Source: Limnoperna fortunei
Lineage: Eukaryota > Mollusca > Bivalvia > Mytilida > Modiolidae
DNA: 64,000 nt
Direction of reading: 5' to 3'
Assembly: GCA_944474755.1 (NCBI GenBank)
Contig: OX104123.1
Location: 67,635,898-67,699,897, forward strand
Shown here piece after piece: positions 38,705 through 49,045 of this stretch; position 1 is the first letter of the stretch; every line of letters begins with the position of its first letter. Below the pieces are notes generated by a model. The model had not been told where the DNA came from, searched no databases, and worked only from the letters and a program-made list of their open reading frames with translations. Both the position numbers and the translations under genes were made by a program.

Positions 38705-38712
38705 TCACCTAG
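38705..38712. repeat. 8-bp target site duplication, left
   Basis: TCACCTAG, repeated at 40501-40508. It belongs to the satellite unit, and removal of the element restores a normal unit. Confidence 0.85.
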
Positions 38713-40500
38713 TAGTGTTGTTCAATCGGTTTAAAACATGAACCGATTATCTATTACTATCGGTCAGCCCCAACCAACCGACTATTAGATATAATCGTTT
38801 TGTTTGAAATTGCAATGACTTGATGCTATTTTGGCTTTAAGAAGACTAAAGTTGATAGTTTTGCAGGAATATGTGCAGGTGCATTTAGTCATTTAGTATG
38901 TGTAAAAAAAAATGATGGTTATTTAGATTTTGTTTTATTCCTTGTTGATCTAATGCTTTTGCTTTATGTTTTTGCATCAATGTTGACAGTTTTAACTAAC
39001 TTTTGTTTCATACTTTCGAATATACAATTAATTAAATACAGTTTCATTTTTATATTTGAACATTAAGCAGTTCAGTTTCTTTTCTCATGTTTTTGTTCAC
39101 TGTTGACTCAAGATTATGTAGACTTGCCACAAGTCCCTTTGAATTTTTTTTGCTATTAGCGAATTACATCATTTCCTTTACTATCCATCTATGTACACAA
39201 GTGGATAGATTAGGAAATGTTGATAATAAGGATGTAACTCTGTAATAGCAAAAATTCAAAGGAACTTGTGGCAAGTCAAAAGTTTATGGTGTATTTGTAA
39301 CTAATCAGTCGTGAATACACTGTATGCATGGATTAAACTTAACTATTTTTCCTTTAGTAGCCAGCTGTACTCCTGTGCCTAGAAATCCCGGAGCCTAACA
39401 ACATTGTTAGGGACCCAACTTTTTCAGTACAAAATTGTCTTTTTACTATGACTCAAATGGTGATGTGTATAATTCTTGATTATAGAGCATACATGAATTC
39501 AGAAATTATTGTCGTTTTGATATCGCTAATAAATAATATATAGAACAATAGGCTAAATGGTGTGTTTTATTCTGTCAAAGTGCATGTATTGTTTCATAAA
39601 ATTAAGTTAAATTATATAATTTGCAGGATAGCACTAAAAAATGTAAAAACTTAATCTTCACTTTTGGGCTCTGTATGTTTGTATTCTTTCATGTTAACAT
39701 TTTTTTCCCCTACTTTTCATCTCAGAATTTTAGAACAGAAAAAATTAGAATTTAGAAATAACTGACATAGCAGGGTGCTTGGGTGCCATCTAGCCCCACC
39801 CCAAATATCTAAGGTAACAGCATGCATTCTGAGTATCTTTAAACATTTTCCTACATAATGACACCTTTTAATATTTAAAATTTAGTTTATATAAATACAA
39901 GTTTTATTCCAATTTTAGTTATGCAGGAATACCGACTCATTTTCATTCGAATATTTTGAATTGAGTGACTATACACGTCTATAGTTCAGATTGGTGTGGT
40001 AGAAGAAACCCTACTGTAGATGCTAAAATAATTTAATAAAAATATAATTGACAGACGAATTCCATCTTTTTCATAGTATGTACATTTATTTCCTAATTAG
40101 TTTTCAAGAATTTTCAAAAAAATTGGTGTCTTTTTTGCCGGTCACTGTCATCCTCGTAACGCTCGTATCTTATGAAAACCAAAATATTTCCAAACTTATA
40201 ATCTCGCACGGCCTCCTGGATAATTAATAATTGTTTCAGCTATTATTTATTTGTGTGTCCGGTTCTTTCGGTAGTGCATTGTCATTTTTATTTGCAACAA
40301 CTACCACGCCGTTGTTACAATCCGCCATTATTATTGATTAATACACTAATTTTAAACGTGGTAACGGACCGGAAGTGGAACTTAAAGTAAATCCGGAAAT
40401 TCGCGACAACAATCGATTGGCAATTTTTTCAATCGATTATCGACATCGCTAACCTAAACCAACCGATTTGCGACTTAAACCGATCATCAGAACACCACTA
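38713..40500. mobile_element. hAT-like non-autonomous DNA transposon, 1,788 bp
   Basis: Ends are TAGTGTTGTTC on the left and GAACACCACTA on the right, imperfect inverted repeats. Subterminal sequences at both ends are rich in ACCGAT/ATCGGT motifs, probable transposase-binding sites. An exact 8-bp target duplication and TAGTG ends fit the hAT superfamily. No ORF above background is present, so it must depend on a transposase encoded elsewhere. A 157-bp hairpin sits inside it. It inserted into the satellite independently of the LTR element. Confidence 0.85.
39121..39277. repeat. 157-bp near-perfect foldback within the hAT-like element
   Basis: The left arm begins GACTTGCCACAAGTCCCTTT and the right arm ends AAAGGAACTTGTGGCAAGTC. 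The pairing continues inward through TTTGCTATTA/TAATAGCAAA and CATTTCCT/AGGAAATG, leaving only a short loop. It could be a nested foldback MITE. Confidence 0.85.
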
Positions 40501-41820
40501 TCACCTAGTCACACCCTTTGTATCACCTACTTCTGCTATACTGTCCCCTATGTACAATACTTACCCTGCATATCCACTCTGAAGGTCCTAATAGGTAAAT
40601 CACCTAGTCACACCCTATGTATCACCAACTCCTGCTCTATTGTCTCCTATGTATACATCTGACCTTGTATATCCACTCTGAAGGTCATTAAAAGGTAAAT
40701 CACCTAGTCACACACTATGTATCACCTACTCCTGCTCTACTGTCCACTATGTACACATTTGACCTTGTATATATCAACTCTGAAGGTCATAATAGGTACA
40801 TCACCTAGTCACACCCTATGTATCACTTTCTCCTGCTCTACCGTCCCGTATGTACACATCTGACCTTGTATATCCACTCTGAAGGTCATAAAAGGTAAAT
40901 CACCTAGTCACACCCTATGTATCACCTACTCCTGCTCTACTGTCCCCTATGTACACATCTGACCTTGTATATCCACTCTGAAGGTCATTAAAAGGTAAAT
41001 CACTCAGTCACACCCTATGCATTACCTACTCCTGCTCCACTGCCCCCTTATTTATCATCTGACCTTGTATATCCAATCTGAAGATCCTAATAGGTACATC
41101 ATCTAGTCACACCCTATATATCACTTTCTCCTGCTCTACTGTCCCGTATGAACACATCTGACCTTGTATATATCCACTCTGAAGGTCATAATAGGTACAT
41201 CACCTAGTCACACCCTATGTATCACTTTCTCCTGCTCTGTTGTCCCGTATGTACACATCTGACCTTGTATATCCGCTCTAAAGGTCATCAAAAGGTAATC
41301 ACCTAGTCACACCCTATGTATCACCTACTTCTGCTCTACTGTCCCCTATGTACAAATCTGACCCTGCATATCCACTCTGAAGGTCCTAATATGTAAATCA
41401 CCTAGTCACACCCTATGTATCACCTACTCCTGCTCTATTGTCCCCTATTTACTCATCTGACCATGTATATCCACTCTGAAGGTCATAAAAAGGTAAATCA
41501 CCTAGTCACACACTATGCATCACCTACTCCTGCTCCACTGTCCCCTATGTACACAGCTGTCCTTGTATATCCACTCTGAAGGTCATTAAAAGGTAAATCG
41601 CCTAGTCACACCCTATGCATCACCTACTCCTGCTCCACTGTCCCCTATTTACTCATCTGACCATGTATATCCACTCTGAAGGTCATAAAAAGGTAAATCA
41701 CCTAGTCACACCCTATGCATCACCTACTCCTGCTCCACTGTCCCCTATTTACTCATCTGACCTTGTATATATCCACTCTGAAGTTCATAATAGGTAAATC
41801 CCCTAGTCACACCCTATGCA
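40501..41820. repeat. 100-bp satellite, right block (about 13 units)
   Basis: The array resumes after the hAT-like element with the duplicated TCACCTAG and ends at about 41,820 where TACTTGATTACATAAAAAAC begins. Confidence 0.95.
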
Positions 41821-43961
41821 TACTTGATTACATAAAAAACAGTTGCGATAAAGAGATAGATTTCTTTTGGACTTATTCTTATTGTATTGTCATATCCACT
41901 ATATATTTATATTTGTATATTGTAGGTCCTGGATTAATACCTTTGTTCACAGAGAGAGTGATTTCAATGGACATGTTGGCTCAACCTCAGAATTGGAATT
42001 ATTGCTTTTGGAGTTTTCTACAAATTCCCTCATTATAAAGCAAAGGAAAAGTAAGGATTTGGGCAAAAATCCAGGTAATAATTAAGATTAAGGGTCAATG
42101 ATAATTATACTTTTATTCAAAGTGTAACCATGATGAACAATATGCATATCATTAAAGATACTAGTTGGTATTTACAATAATAAAAAATGACTCAATTCTT
42201 TAGTTCAAATAATTTCAATGAAAGTTTATGAATCCATCACTTTCTATTTTTGATGAATCACTCTATTTTGGATCTGACTGTAGATTAGGTGTAAGCCACC
42301 ATTGTTTTTAGACTCTTCAGCTATATTAAATATGATGATTTTGACTTATCCTAGAAATTTTTTCTTTATTTCAAAAAAGTGACACTTCTGTCCCATGTAA
42401 ATATGCACTGGGTCAACATTCTATCAAAATTTCACAATATGTTTCTTTGCATATATAAGAACGAATGCTCAACCGGAAGTCCACGTGGTCTAAAAATCTA
42501 CTTTCACTTTCTATTTCAGTCCAAAAACAGTGTATGTCCCTAATTGACTCTCAGCATTTCTGTGTTCATTTAAAACCAATAAAACTTTATTTTCAAGTTT
42601 CCTATAATATTAAGCTTTCCAAAAATACAAAATTTATTCTGGTTCATGTACGGTTCAAATTCTCTATGAGGCAGCCGTGAACAGGTCTGTTGAATAGTAC
42701 TACTTTTACGTACAACCTGTGGACTGGTTCCCGATATTTGGTGATCTTATTCCATTTTTACAACATGTTTTATCATGTTTTGTCTGAAGGGGTCAGAATG
42801 AATGGTCAGACAGGTTTCATGAAGACTGGCCTAAACCTCTTTTATGTGAATATTATGTGAACTATTTATGAATGTTTTTCGTTGGCAGATTAAAGACAAC
42901 TGGACAATTTGACTATTAGATGGGAAGATACCCAATGCAATACCCATCATCCATTGAAGTTTGATAGTGTTCCTTTAATTATATTAAGATCACAGAGTCT
43001 TACTAGTAATTGTCATCAGGGCCAAAATTATGTTAACAAAAAGAAGACAGATGAAAAAATGGTAATCCATATAACTTTGAGAAAGTTTACTATTTATTTT
43101 ATCCACAGCAAACAGTATACCCCATATATATAGGAATCTCCCTGTCTGTCTGTCCGTCTTGTCCGTATGTCGTCATATATTGTTAGCACAAATCCTAAAC
43201 TGTTTGATGGCTATTTCTGAAGCTTTATATGAAGAAAGTGCATCATATGAAAATGTGAATGAATAGATTTCAAATCACGCTTTTTCCAGTAAAGAGTTCA
43301 ATTTGAAAAAGAGGGAATTTTTTGTGAGCTCCCTTTCAGTTTTCCTTTTTGAAATGGCTTTAAATAGTGAAAGCAGTATATTTTAACTGATACAGAAAGT
43401 TCTGTAATACAAACAGACATGTTTATGTTGTGGCCAGTTAAAATATTTTTTTGAGGCACACTCCCCTATTAATAATCTTAAAACACAAAAATAATACACA
43501 GTAAAAATCAAATCAATAAAAGTTCAATTAATTTTTTTTAAGCGAAAACCTTAATTAGATATTCACTTGATGTAAGGTAAAGACATCTTGAGTTTAAAAA
43601 ACATAGATTTGACAATTAATTAAAAAAAGCAAACATACCAATCTAAATCTCATATTGCTGTTTGGTCAAATAATCACACATAAATATAAGACAATTTCGT
43701 ATAATGAGAATAACTAATAATGAATGTGTTCGGGATGCCATTTAGAAAATTCCAAAAATGGATTGCAAAACTTAAAATCACCCTTAACATACTACATGAA
43801 GAAAAACAGACCTTTTATACAAAAAAAAAAAAAAAAAACAACAGAAAAAAAATTACATGCACAAATTTATCAATGGATTTATGACTCTTCAATGCAATAA
43901 ACAGAATACTAGTAGTTGATGTTGCTGATGAAATTATCACAAAAATTTGTACAGCCCCCTA

Positions 43962-44040
43962 GTCGTGATATTGACCAAGAAACTGATGTGACCCTCGTCT
44001 TGGGTTCGGGACATATCAGTTTCTTGGTCCATATCACGAC
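43962..44040. repeat. 79-nt hairpin with 33-bp arms
   Basis: GACCAAGAAACTGATGTGAC on the left pairs with the reverse complement of ACATATCAGTTTCTTGGTCC on the right. The outermost GTCGTGATAT/ATATCACGAC also pair, with a 13-base loop and few mismatches. It resembles a miniature foldback element or a source of hairpin RNA. No flanking duplication is evident. Confidence 0.8.
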
Positions 44041-44607
44041 TTTGGGCAGTCCAAATTTATTTATATTGCCATCAACAACTTAAACTATTCTGTAAATATT
44101 TAACTAAAATGAGTGATATTTTTAATGATATGTCCAATATCAACTTTAAAACAGGGACCTGACACAGGGGTTAAAAAAATTTTCGGAGCTGTAGTGGTCC
44201 AGGACCTGCGGACCACATAATTTTACTAGTCCTGATAAAATTTCCAGTGGTCCGGCTATTCGATTCTTGTTTTAATTATGTCATTTAGGCGATTCTGAAT
44301 ACAGATCATGCCAGTTGCATAGTATGTGCTCATGAAATTTTGATTCAAATAAAAAGATATCAAATATAAAGAATTGACTCGTTTCAATAAATGACCATCT
44401 GGTAAAATGCCATATAAATTTAAGCCTGAAATGGAATAAATATTTTACTAACCATTTCTTCATAACATATTGAAACAGGCCCAAGGGTAATAAATGGATT
44501 ATTTGTTTAAAATTTTTAATCTAAAATATCTTAGGTAAAAAGATAATCAAGAAATTGACGACTTTCCAATTTAAAAATCGCCACCTAGTGTCCACTTCCG
44601 GTACTAA

Positions 44608-44631
44608 AAACTGCGGCTACAGCCGCAGTTT
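44608..44631. repeat. Perfect 11-bp palindrome with 2-base centre
   Basis: AAACTGCGGCT, then AC, then AGCCGCAGTTT. GC-rich against an AT-rich background. Confidence 0.8.
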
Positions 44632-45644
44632 GTTCTGTTGAAAACTTATGAAATGGACAATTACCTTTGATAAATTTTAACGCTTTATGTTAATTACAGG
44701 TGTCAAAATCTAATTGAAGATGTTATTAAAACCCCATGCTGTGTAAACATGATTGTTAATTATTATCCATAATGTTTATTACCCCATTTACCTGATGCTA
44801 ATTAAAGGTAGAACCCCAGCTGTTTTATAGCTTAATTAAACAAGCTTACCAGTGACACACATGTTCCAATATTTAAAACTCACCTGTTGCCTATGGCTAT
44901 AGTAACATCTACTAATGAGGTTAATTAGATAATTTAATTGGCATAGACGAACAATACAAAAAACAATGCAAAATCTTTATTACAATATCATAGTCTTTTA
45001 GTGATGATAGCCGTAGTTTTTTTAACTGGAAGTAAAAAGGGAGATAAATCATGTAAAACTGGAAATGGGTCAATTGTAAAGAAATGCAATATAAAACTTG
45101 TATTTTATGTCATTTAAAATGCTAAAAACTAGCATCAATTTAGTTCCATTAATAAAACCTCTCATTTCATGTTTATTTTCAACATTTTTATCGGATATTG
45201 ATATTTTATGTTTTTAGTCAAATGCGAGGTTTCATCTTTAAACGCATTTTCCCGTGCGCAAATTCCGCAAGAAAATCGTGCGGAATGTTTCAGTTAAGTT
45301 TGATATGAAAAAAGTTTGTACAACCATGCAAACTGCGCTTAGCGTAAGGAAAAATATCTAAATTTTCTAAAAATTGTCTTACCTTAGTATATCATGGATT
45401 TTTTAAGTCCTGTCTGAAGCTTTATTTGAGGTGTCCCTTAACTCCAATTACATTCAATGGCTGACCCCAATTAAATCTATCTTATGGATCCGTTCTAGAC
45501 GAAACGAATTTTCCATTGGCATTCACCTTCAGTGTTCCGAGTACTTTTATCAGTTATTATTCGGAACTCCTCGGACAACATCGTTTCATTTCCGGTACTA
45601 ACAAAGTTTTTTTAAATCCTGTAAAACTTTCAAAAATCTACAAA

Positions 45645-45848
45645 ATGCCGCAATATTGTTGAATGCCGGGTTGCACCAACTTCGGGGGACATCTTTTCCC
45701 TGAGGAGAAAGATTTAAATTTGAGGTGGAGGGTCGCCATTAAGAGAAGAGACCCGAAAACGAAAGACCTATGGAAGCCAGGAAAATATGATGTTGTGTGT
45801 TCCTTGCATTTTAAAGACACCGATTTTAGAGTTACAAAGTCAGGTTAG
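45645..45848 (+). pseudogene. THAP zinc-finger exon with in-frame TGA
   Basis: Starting at ATG 45645 the frame reads MPQYC, then TGA (45660-45662), then MPGCTNFGGHLFPEEKDLNL and on to VVCSLHF. The spacing C-x4-C ... C-x2-H is the C2CH zinc site of THAP domains, which bind DNA and occur in transcription regulators and P-element-like transposases. The position after the first Cys is the stop codon. After KSG the sequence CAG/GTTAG is a plausible splice donor, so this would be a first exon lacking the C-terminal AVPTIF-type part. The TGA implies a pseudogene, a polymorphism or a sequencing error. Translation from the ATG at 45663 would lose the first Cys. A weak continuation exists after a possible acceptor at about 48210. 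Confidence 0.75.
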
Positions 45849-48627
45849 ACCATTGCATACAAATTTTATGCAGTATTAAAGTTCAAATTATTCCTTTCAC
45901 AAATAGATACAGCGTAATCCGACTTCAGGCTATATTTTTTCAGTTGAAAACGTGACCCCCTTTATAAGACATTTCCAGACCTTTTCTAGTTTATGTAGTT
46001 GCTTAATCAAAGTCCAGCACCTAGTTAGAATAAGATATTAAACCTTCATTTAGCTTAGGGGGACCGTCTACCTAAGGGTGAATTTCAAATGTGCCATACA
46101 GTTGTACAGGCTGTGTAAAAGTGCCACCTACAATGTATATATTGACTAGCACTGTACATACATGTAGCCTTGTAGGCTGTATCAGTCTTTATCTGATATC
46201 AATGTGCTGTCCGACATTCTGCCATCAAGCGCCATTGGTTAGTGTACCTTATTAAAGCTTTTAATGTCATGAATGTTAGGGTCCCCTATACTGTACATGT
46301 AATATATCTTACTATACATACATATATGTCACACATACATGTAAATATGATAATGTAACCCTCAGTCCACTACAATCCTGTGAGGAACATAGTGGACTGA
46401 GGGTTAAGTTATCATATCTTATGTAGGTCAATATTAGCTACATGTAATACCTTCATGTACAACACTGTATGCAAACATGTGATAAACATGTACATGTAGT
46501 TAGAAAATATTCTGTTCAGTTTACACAGTGTTCGAAACTAAATTTTTTCTAGTATAGACATTTGCTCCAACTTCAGAAAATTTTCTACATACTCTATATA
46601 TACTTTTCAAAATTTGGCATAGACCTGCTTGATTTATCGTAGACAATGTCTATCGGTCTACCACTAATTTCGAACACTGTTTACATACATGTGTACATTT
46701 TGTACATAAAATGATGCTCTAAAATAAGAATTTACATGTACAAGCTAAATGTTCATTGTAGCCCACCTCATAATTTAAAAACCATGGGCAACTAGCCATG
46801 AGCCACTCATGACTGCTTGTTTGGACTCCTAGGCCTATTACACTTGAAAATGTCAAAACTACTCTCACAGTGGATGACTGTATAGATTGATTTTTTAATT
46901 ATGTGTATGCATTTGTGATTGGAATAATATTAATTTTAAATCAATTGATAATTACTGACTGAGTGATTGTTGTGGTTTTATGCCTTAGCAACATATCTGC
47001 AGATATGCATGTACATTGTACATGTACTAGCCCCAAAAAATTTTCACATGTCCTGTTTAATGAATAAACTAGTCTTGAGCATTACAATTAATATGCTAGT
47101 GGCTAAATGTACAGACTAATTCAAAATGTGTACACTTGTATTCACTGAATTCAAGCAAATAATTAATAATGCATACTAGTACATGTATATTTGGACATAT
47201 GTTACTGTTGAAAAAAGGCTTAAAAGGACAACAAACAATCAGAGATTGAATACATTACCATGATTTCTGACAGTGATTAAAAGATATAGGGTGGGCTTTT
47301 TGAGGACAAAAAATTAGGGTAGGTACATGTAGTATAGGGAAGCAGGAAACAAAGATATACATTTTATTTTGGCCTTATGTGGTTTTTTTTTCAAAATTTT
47401 CTAAATTAATACATGTAATAGTGATTTTAACAAAATTACAGAACATAATTTTGGCCTAAAACCAGAAAAAAAACCACATTTGTCGTTTGTACATGTACAG
47501 GAAAATTTATAAAAAAAAGGGGTTCAAACAAAACTACCGAACTGGCATTTTTGTGTAACAATCCATCAAAATCTTTATTAATGATTTGGCTATAATCTGG
47601 CATGCATCAAAAACATATATATAAAGTAGAGTAATGACAATGCAGGTGATAATCTACGGGAATGCTTGTGTCGCAATGGTCCTGACTTGGTACAGGCATT
47701 TCAACAGAAATGGCGGGTTAAGCAATTGTTTCACTGTGCCAAACATCCCACTTTCATTGAGACATGATTTGCAACTGTCTCATGGAAAATACACAACAAC
47801 AACATGTACATGTATGTAGTTGTATCATGACTGCATATCGAAAATATGGTACCTGTTCTGATTATGGAGCAACCATTTAATTTTTTAAAAAGGGCTATAA
47901 ATATGCTTTTCATTCTACCTTTAGTACGATACCTAAATATTTTTTTTCATGTGAACAAATGGCTTACGTAATTTTTTAAACTTAAAATCTTACATCAATT
48001 TTACAGCCAAAAACATGATCCTCTCTTTTTTAAGTCAATCACTGTCATGAATATTTTTTAAAAGGATTTTTGGCATCCTGCCTTTTTATTTTAAAAAATT
48101 GACCGTGTAGCTCCCCACAAAAATGAAATGGTTTCTTCCTTAAGGTTTACCTTTATGCATGGTTTATTAGTTGAACTTTGTTTGCTTTGTGGTTTGTTTA
48201 TTGTTTCAGGTTGTTTTGATGAAGATTAAGTGTGTAGGATGACTGGAACACTTCTAAAATCAGCATTTCTATCATATGCTTTTAACCTGAAAACAACCAG
48301 AAAGGATACATGCAATACCAGTTTCTAGTTATCTGATTGCTTAGTATTCAGATGGCAACATACATCTATTTTGAAAAGAAATACCAAAAAATATTAAATT
48401 AATATGTTCTCCCTATGCCCATATAATGCATACCATTATGCTATGTCTCTCCCATGGTGACACATGTACATGTAAGACCTAAAATAAATAATTGTTTGTT
48501 TTCCATACCCTACCCTATGAAAGGTTGGTAGGTAGGTAAAATAATTTTTTATCCTGACAAGGTATCATTTCCAATAAACTTGACTCATTTACTTCATTGG
48601 AGCACAATTCCATGGATTTTGATTAGC

Positions 48628-48659
<32 letters not shown>

Positions 48660-48837
48660 TCTTCACAAAACAACAATATAATTTTTCACATTGAAGTGAT
48701 TTTTTGGGGGTAGGTCGGATTGGGGAAACAAACATTTTTTTTATTTTTGGCCTAATTGAAATGTTTTTTTTTTAATTCAAAGAGACCAAAGTGTTTTCAA
48801 ATCTAGGTTCTGTAACCATTAAAATGCATAACAGGGA
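45849..48837. other. Spacer or intron, no gene recognised
   Basis: AT-rich with ACATGTACATGTA-type microsatellite stretches and a homopolymer junction of C then A at about 48627-48658. A TTGTTTCAG acceptor-like site ends near 48210. If joined to the THAP exon donor it would add only CFDED before a stop, so I do not call a second exon. Confidence 0.5.
46346..46416. repeat. 71-nt hairpin with 27-bp arms
   Basis: TAACCCTCAGTCCACTA pairs perfectly with TAGTGGACTGAGGGTTA across a 17-base loop. TATGATAA and TTATCATA extend the stem after a 2-base mismatch. Confidence 0.85.
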
Positions 48838-48845
48838 TCCTCGCA

Positions 48846-48945
48846 ACGCGTCTAGATGCGTAATGTACGCGTCTTTTCAGTTCTGGACGCGCCTTTTCAA
48901 TATCTAACGCGTCCCAGTACGCGTCCATGTCAGTTGTCGGACGCG
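48846..48945. other. Cluster of six ACGCG motifs
   Basis: ACGCG starts at 48846, 48867, 48887, 48907, 48919 and 48941, five of them as ACGCGT. CpG-rich motifs are rare in the AT-rich surroundings. A minisatellite remnant or a protein-binding cluster is possible. Confidence 0.6.
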
Positions 48946-49045
48946 TACGAATTTCCGTCATGTCAATTCCGTCTCCGATGTGTGATTACATGTACATATT
49001 CTTACAAATGGCGATCGATGTTTACCTGTTTCGTCTGATTCTCAG

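Larger units (their letters stand above)
33371..38712. repeat. 100-bp satellite, middle block (about 53 units)
   Basis: Continuation of the same array. The first units (to about 33,860) are the homogeneous type seen left of the retrotransposon. Later units are diverse: CTCTGAAGGTCATTAAAAGG, CTCTGAAGGTTCTAATAGG and CCACTGTCCCCTATTTACTC. Short frames here are by-products of the repeat. Confidence 0.96.
41821..45644. other. Spacer with hairpins, no gene recognised
   Basis: AT-rich sequence. Short frames (for example 42465-42680, 42909-43133) have no recognisable domain. It contains a CTGTCTGTCTGTCCGTC microsatellite-like stretch at about 43143 and an A run at about 43822-43838, plus the two hairpins listed separately. 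Confidence 0.55.

Noticed and set aside
45660..45662. Selenocysteine codon in the THAP exon as first choice
   Set aside because: No SECIS element could be identified and THAP zinc sites use Cys; mutation or error is simpler.
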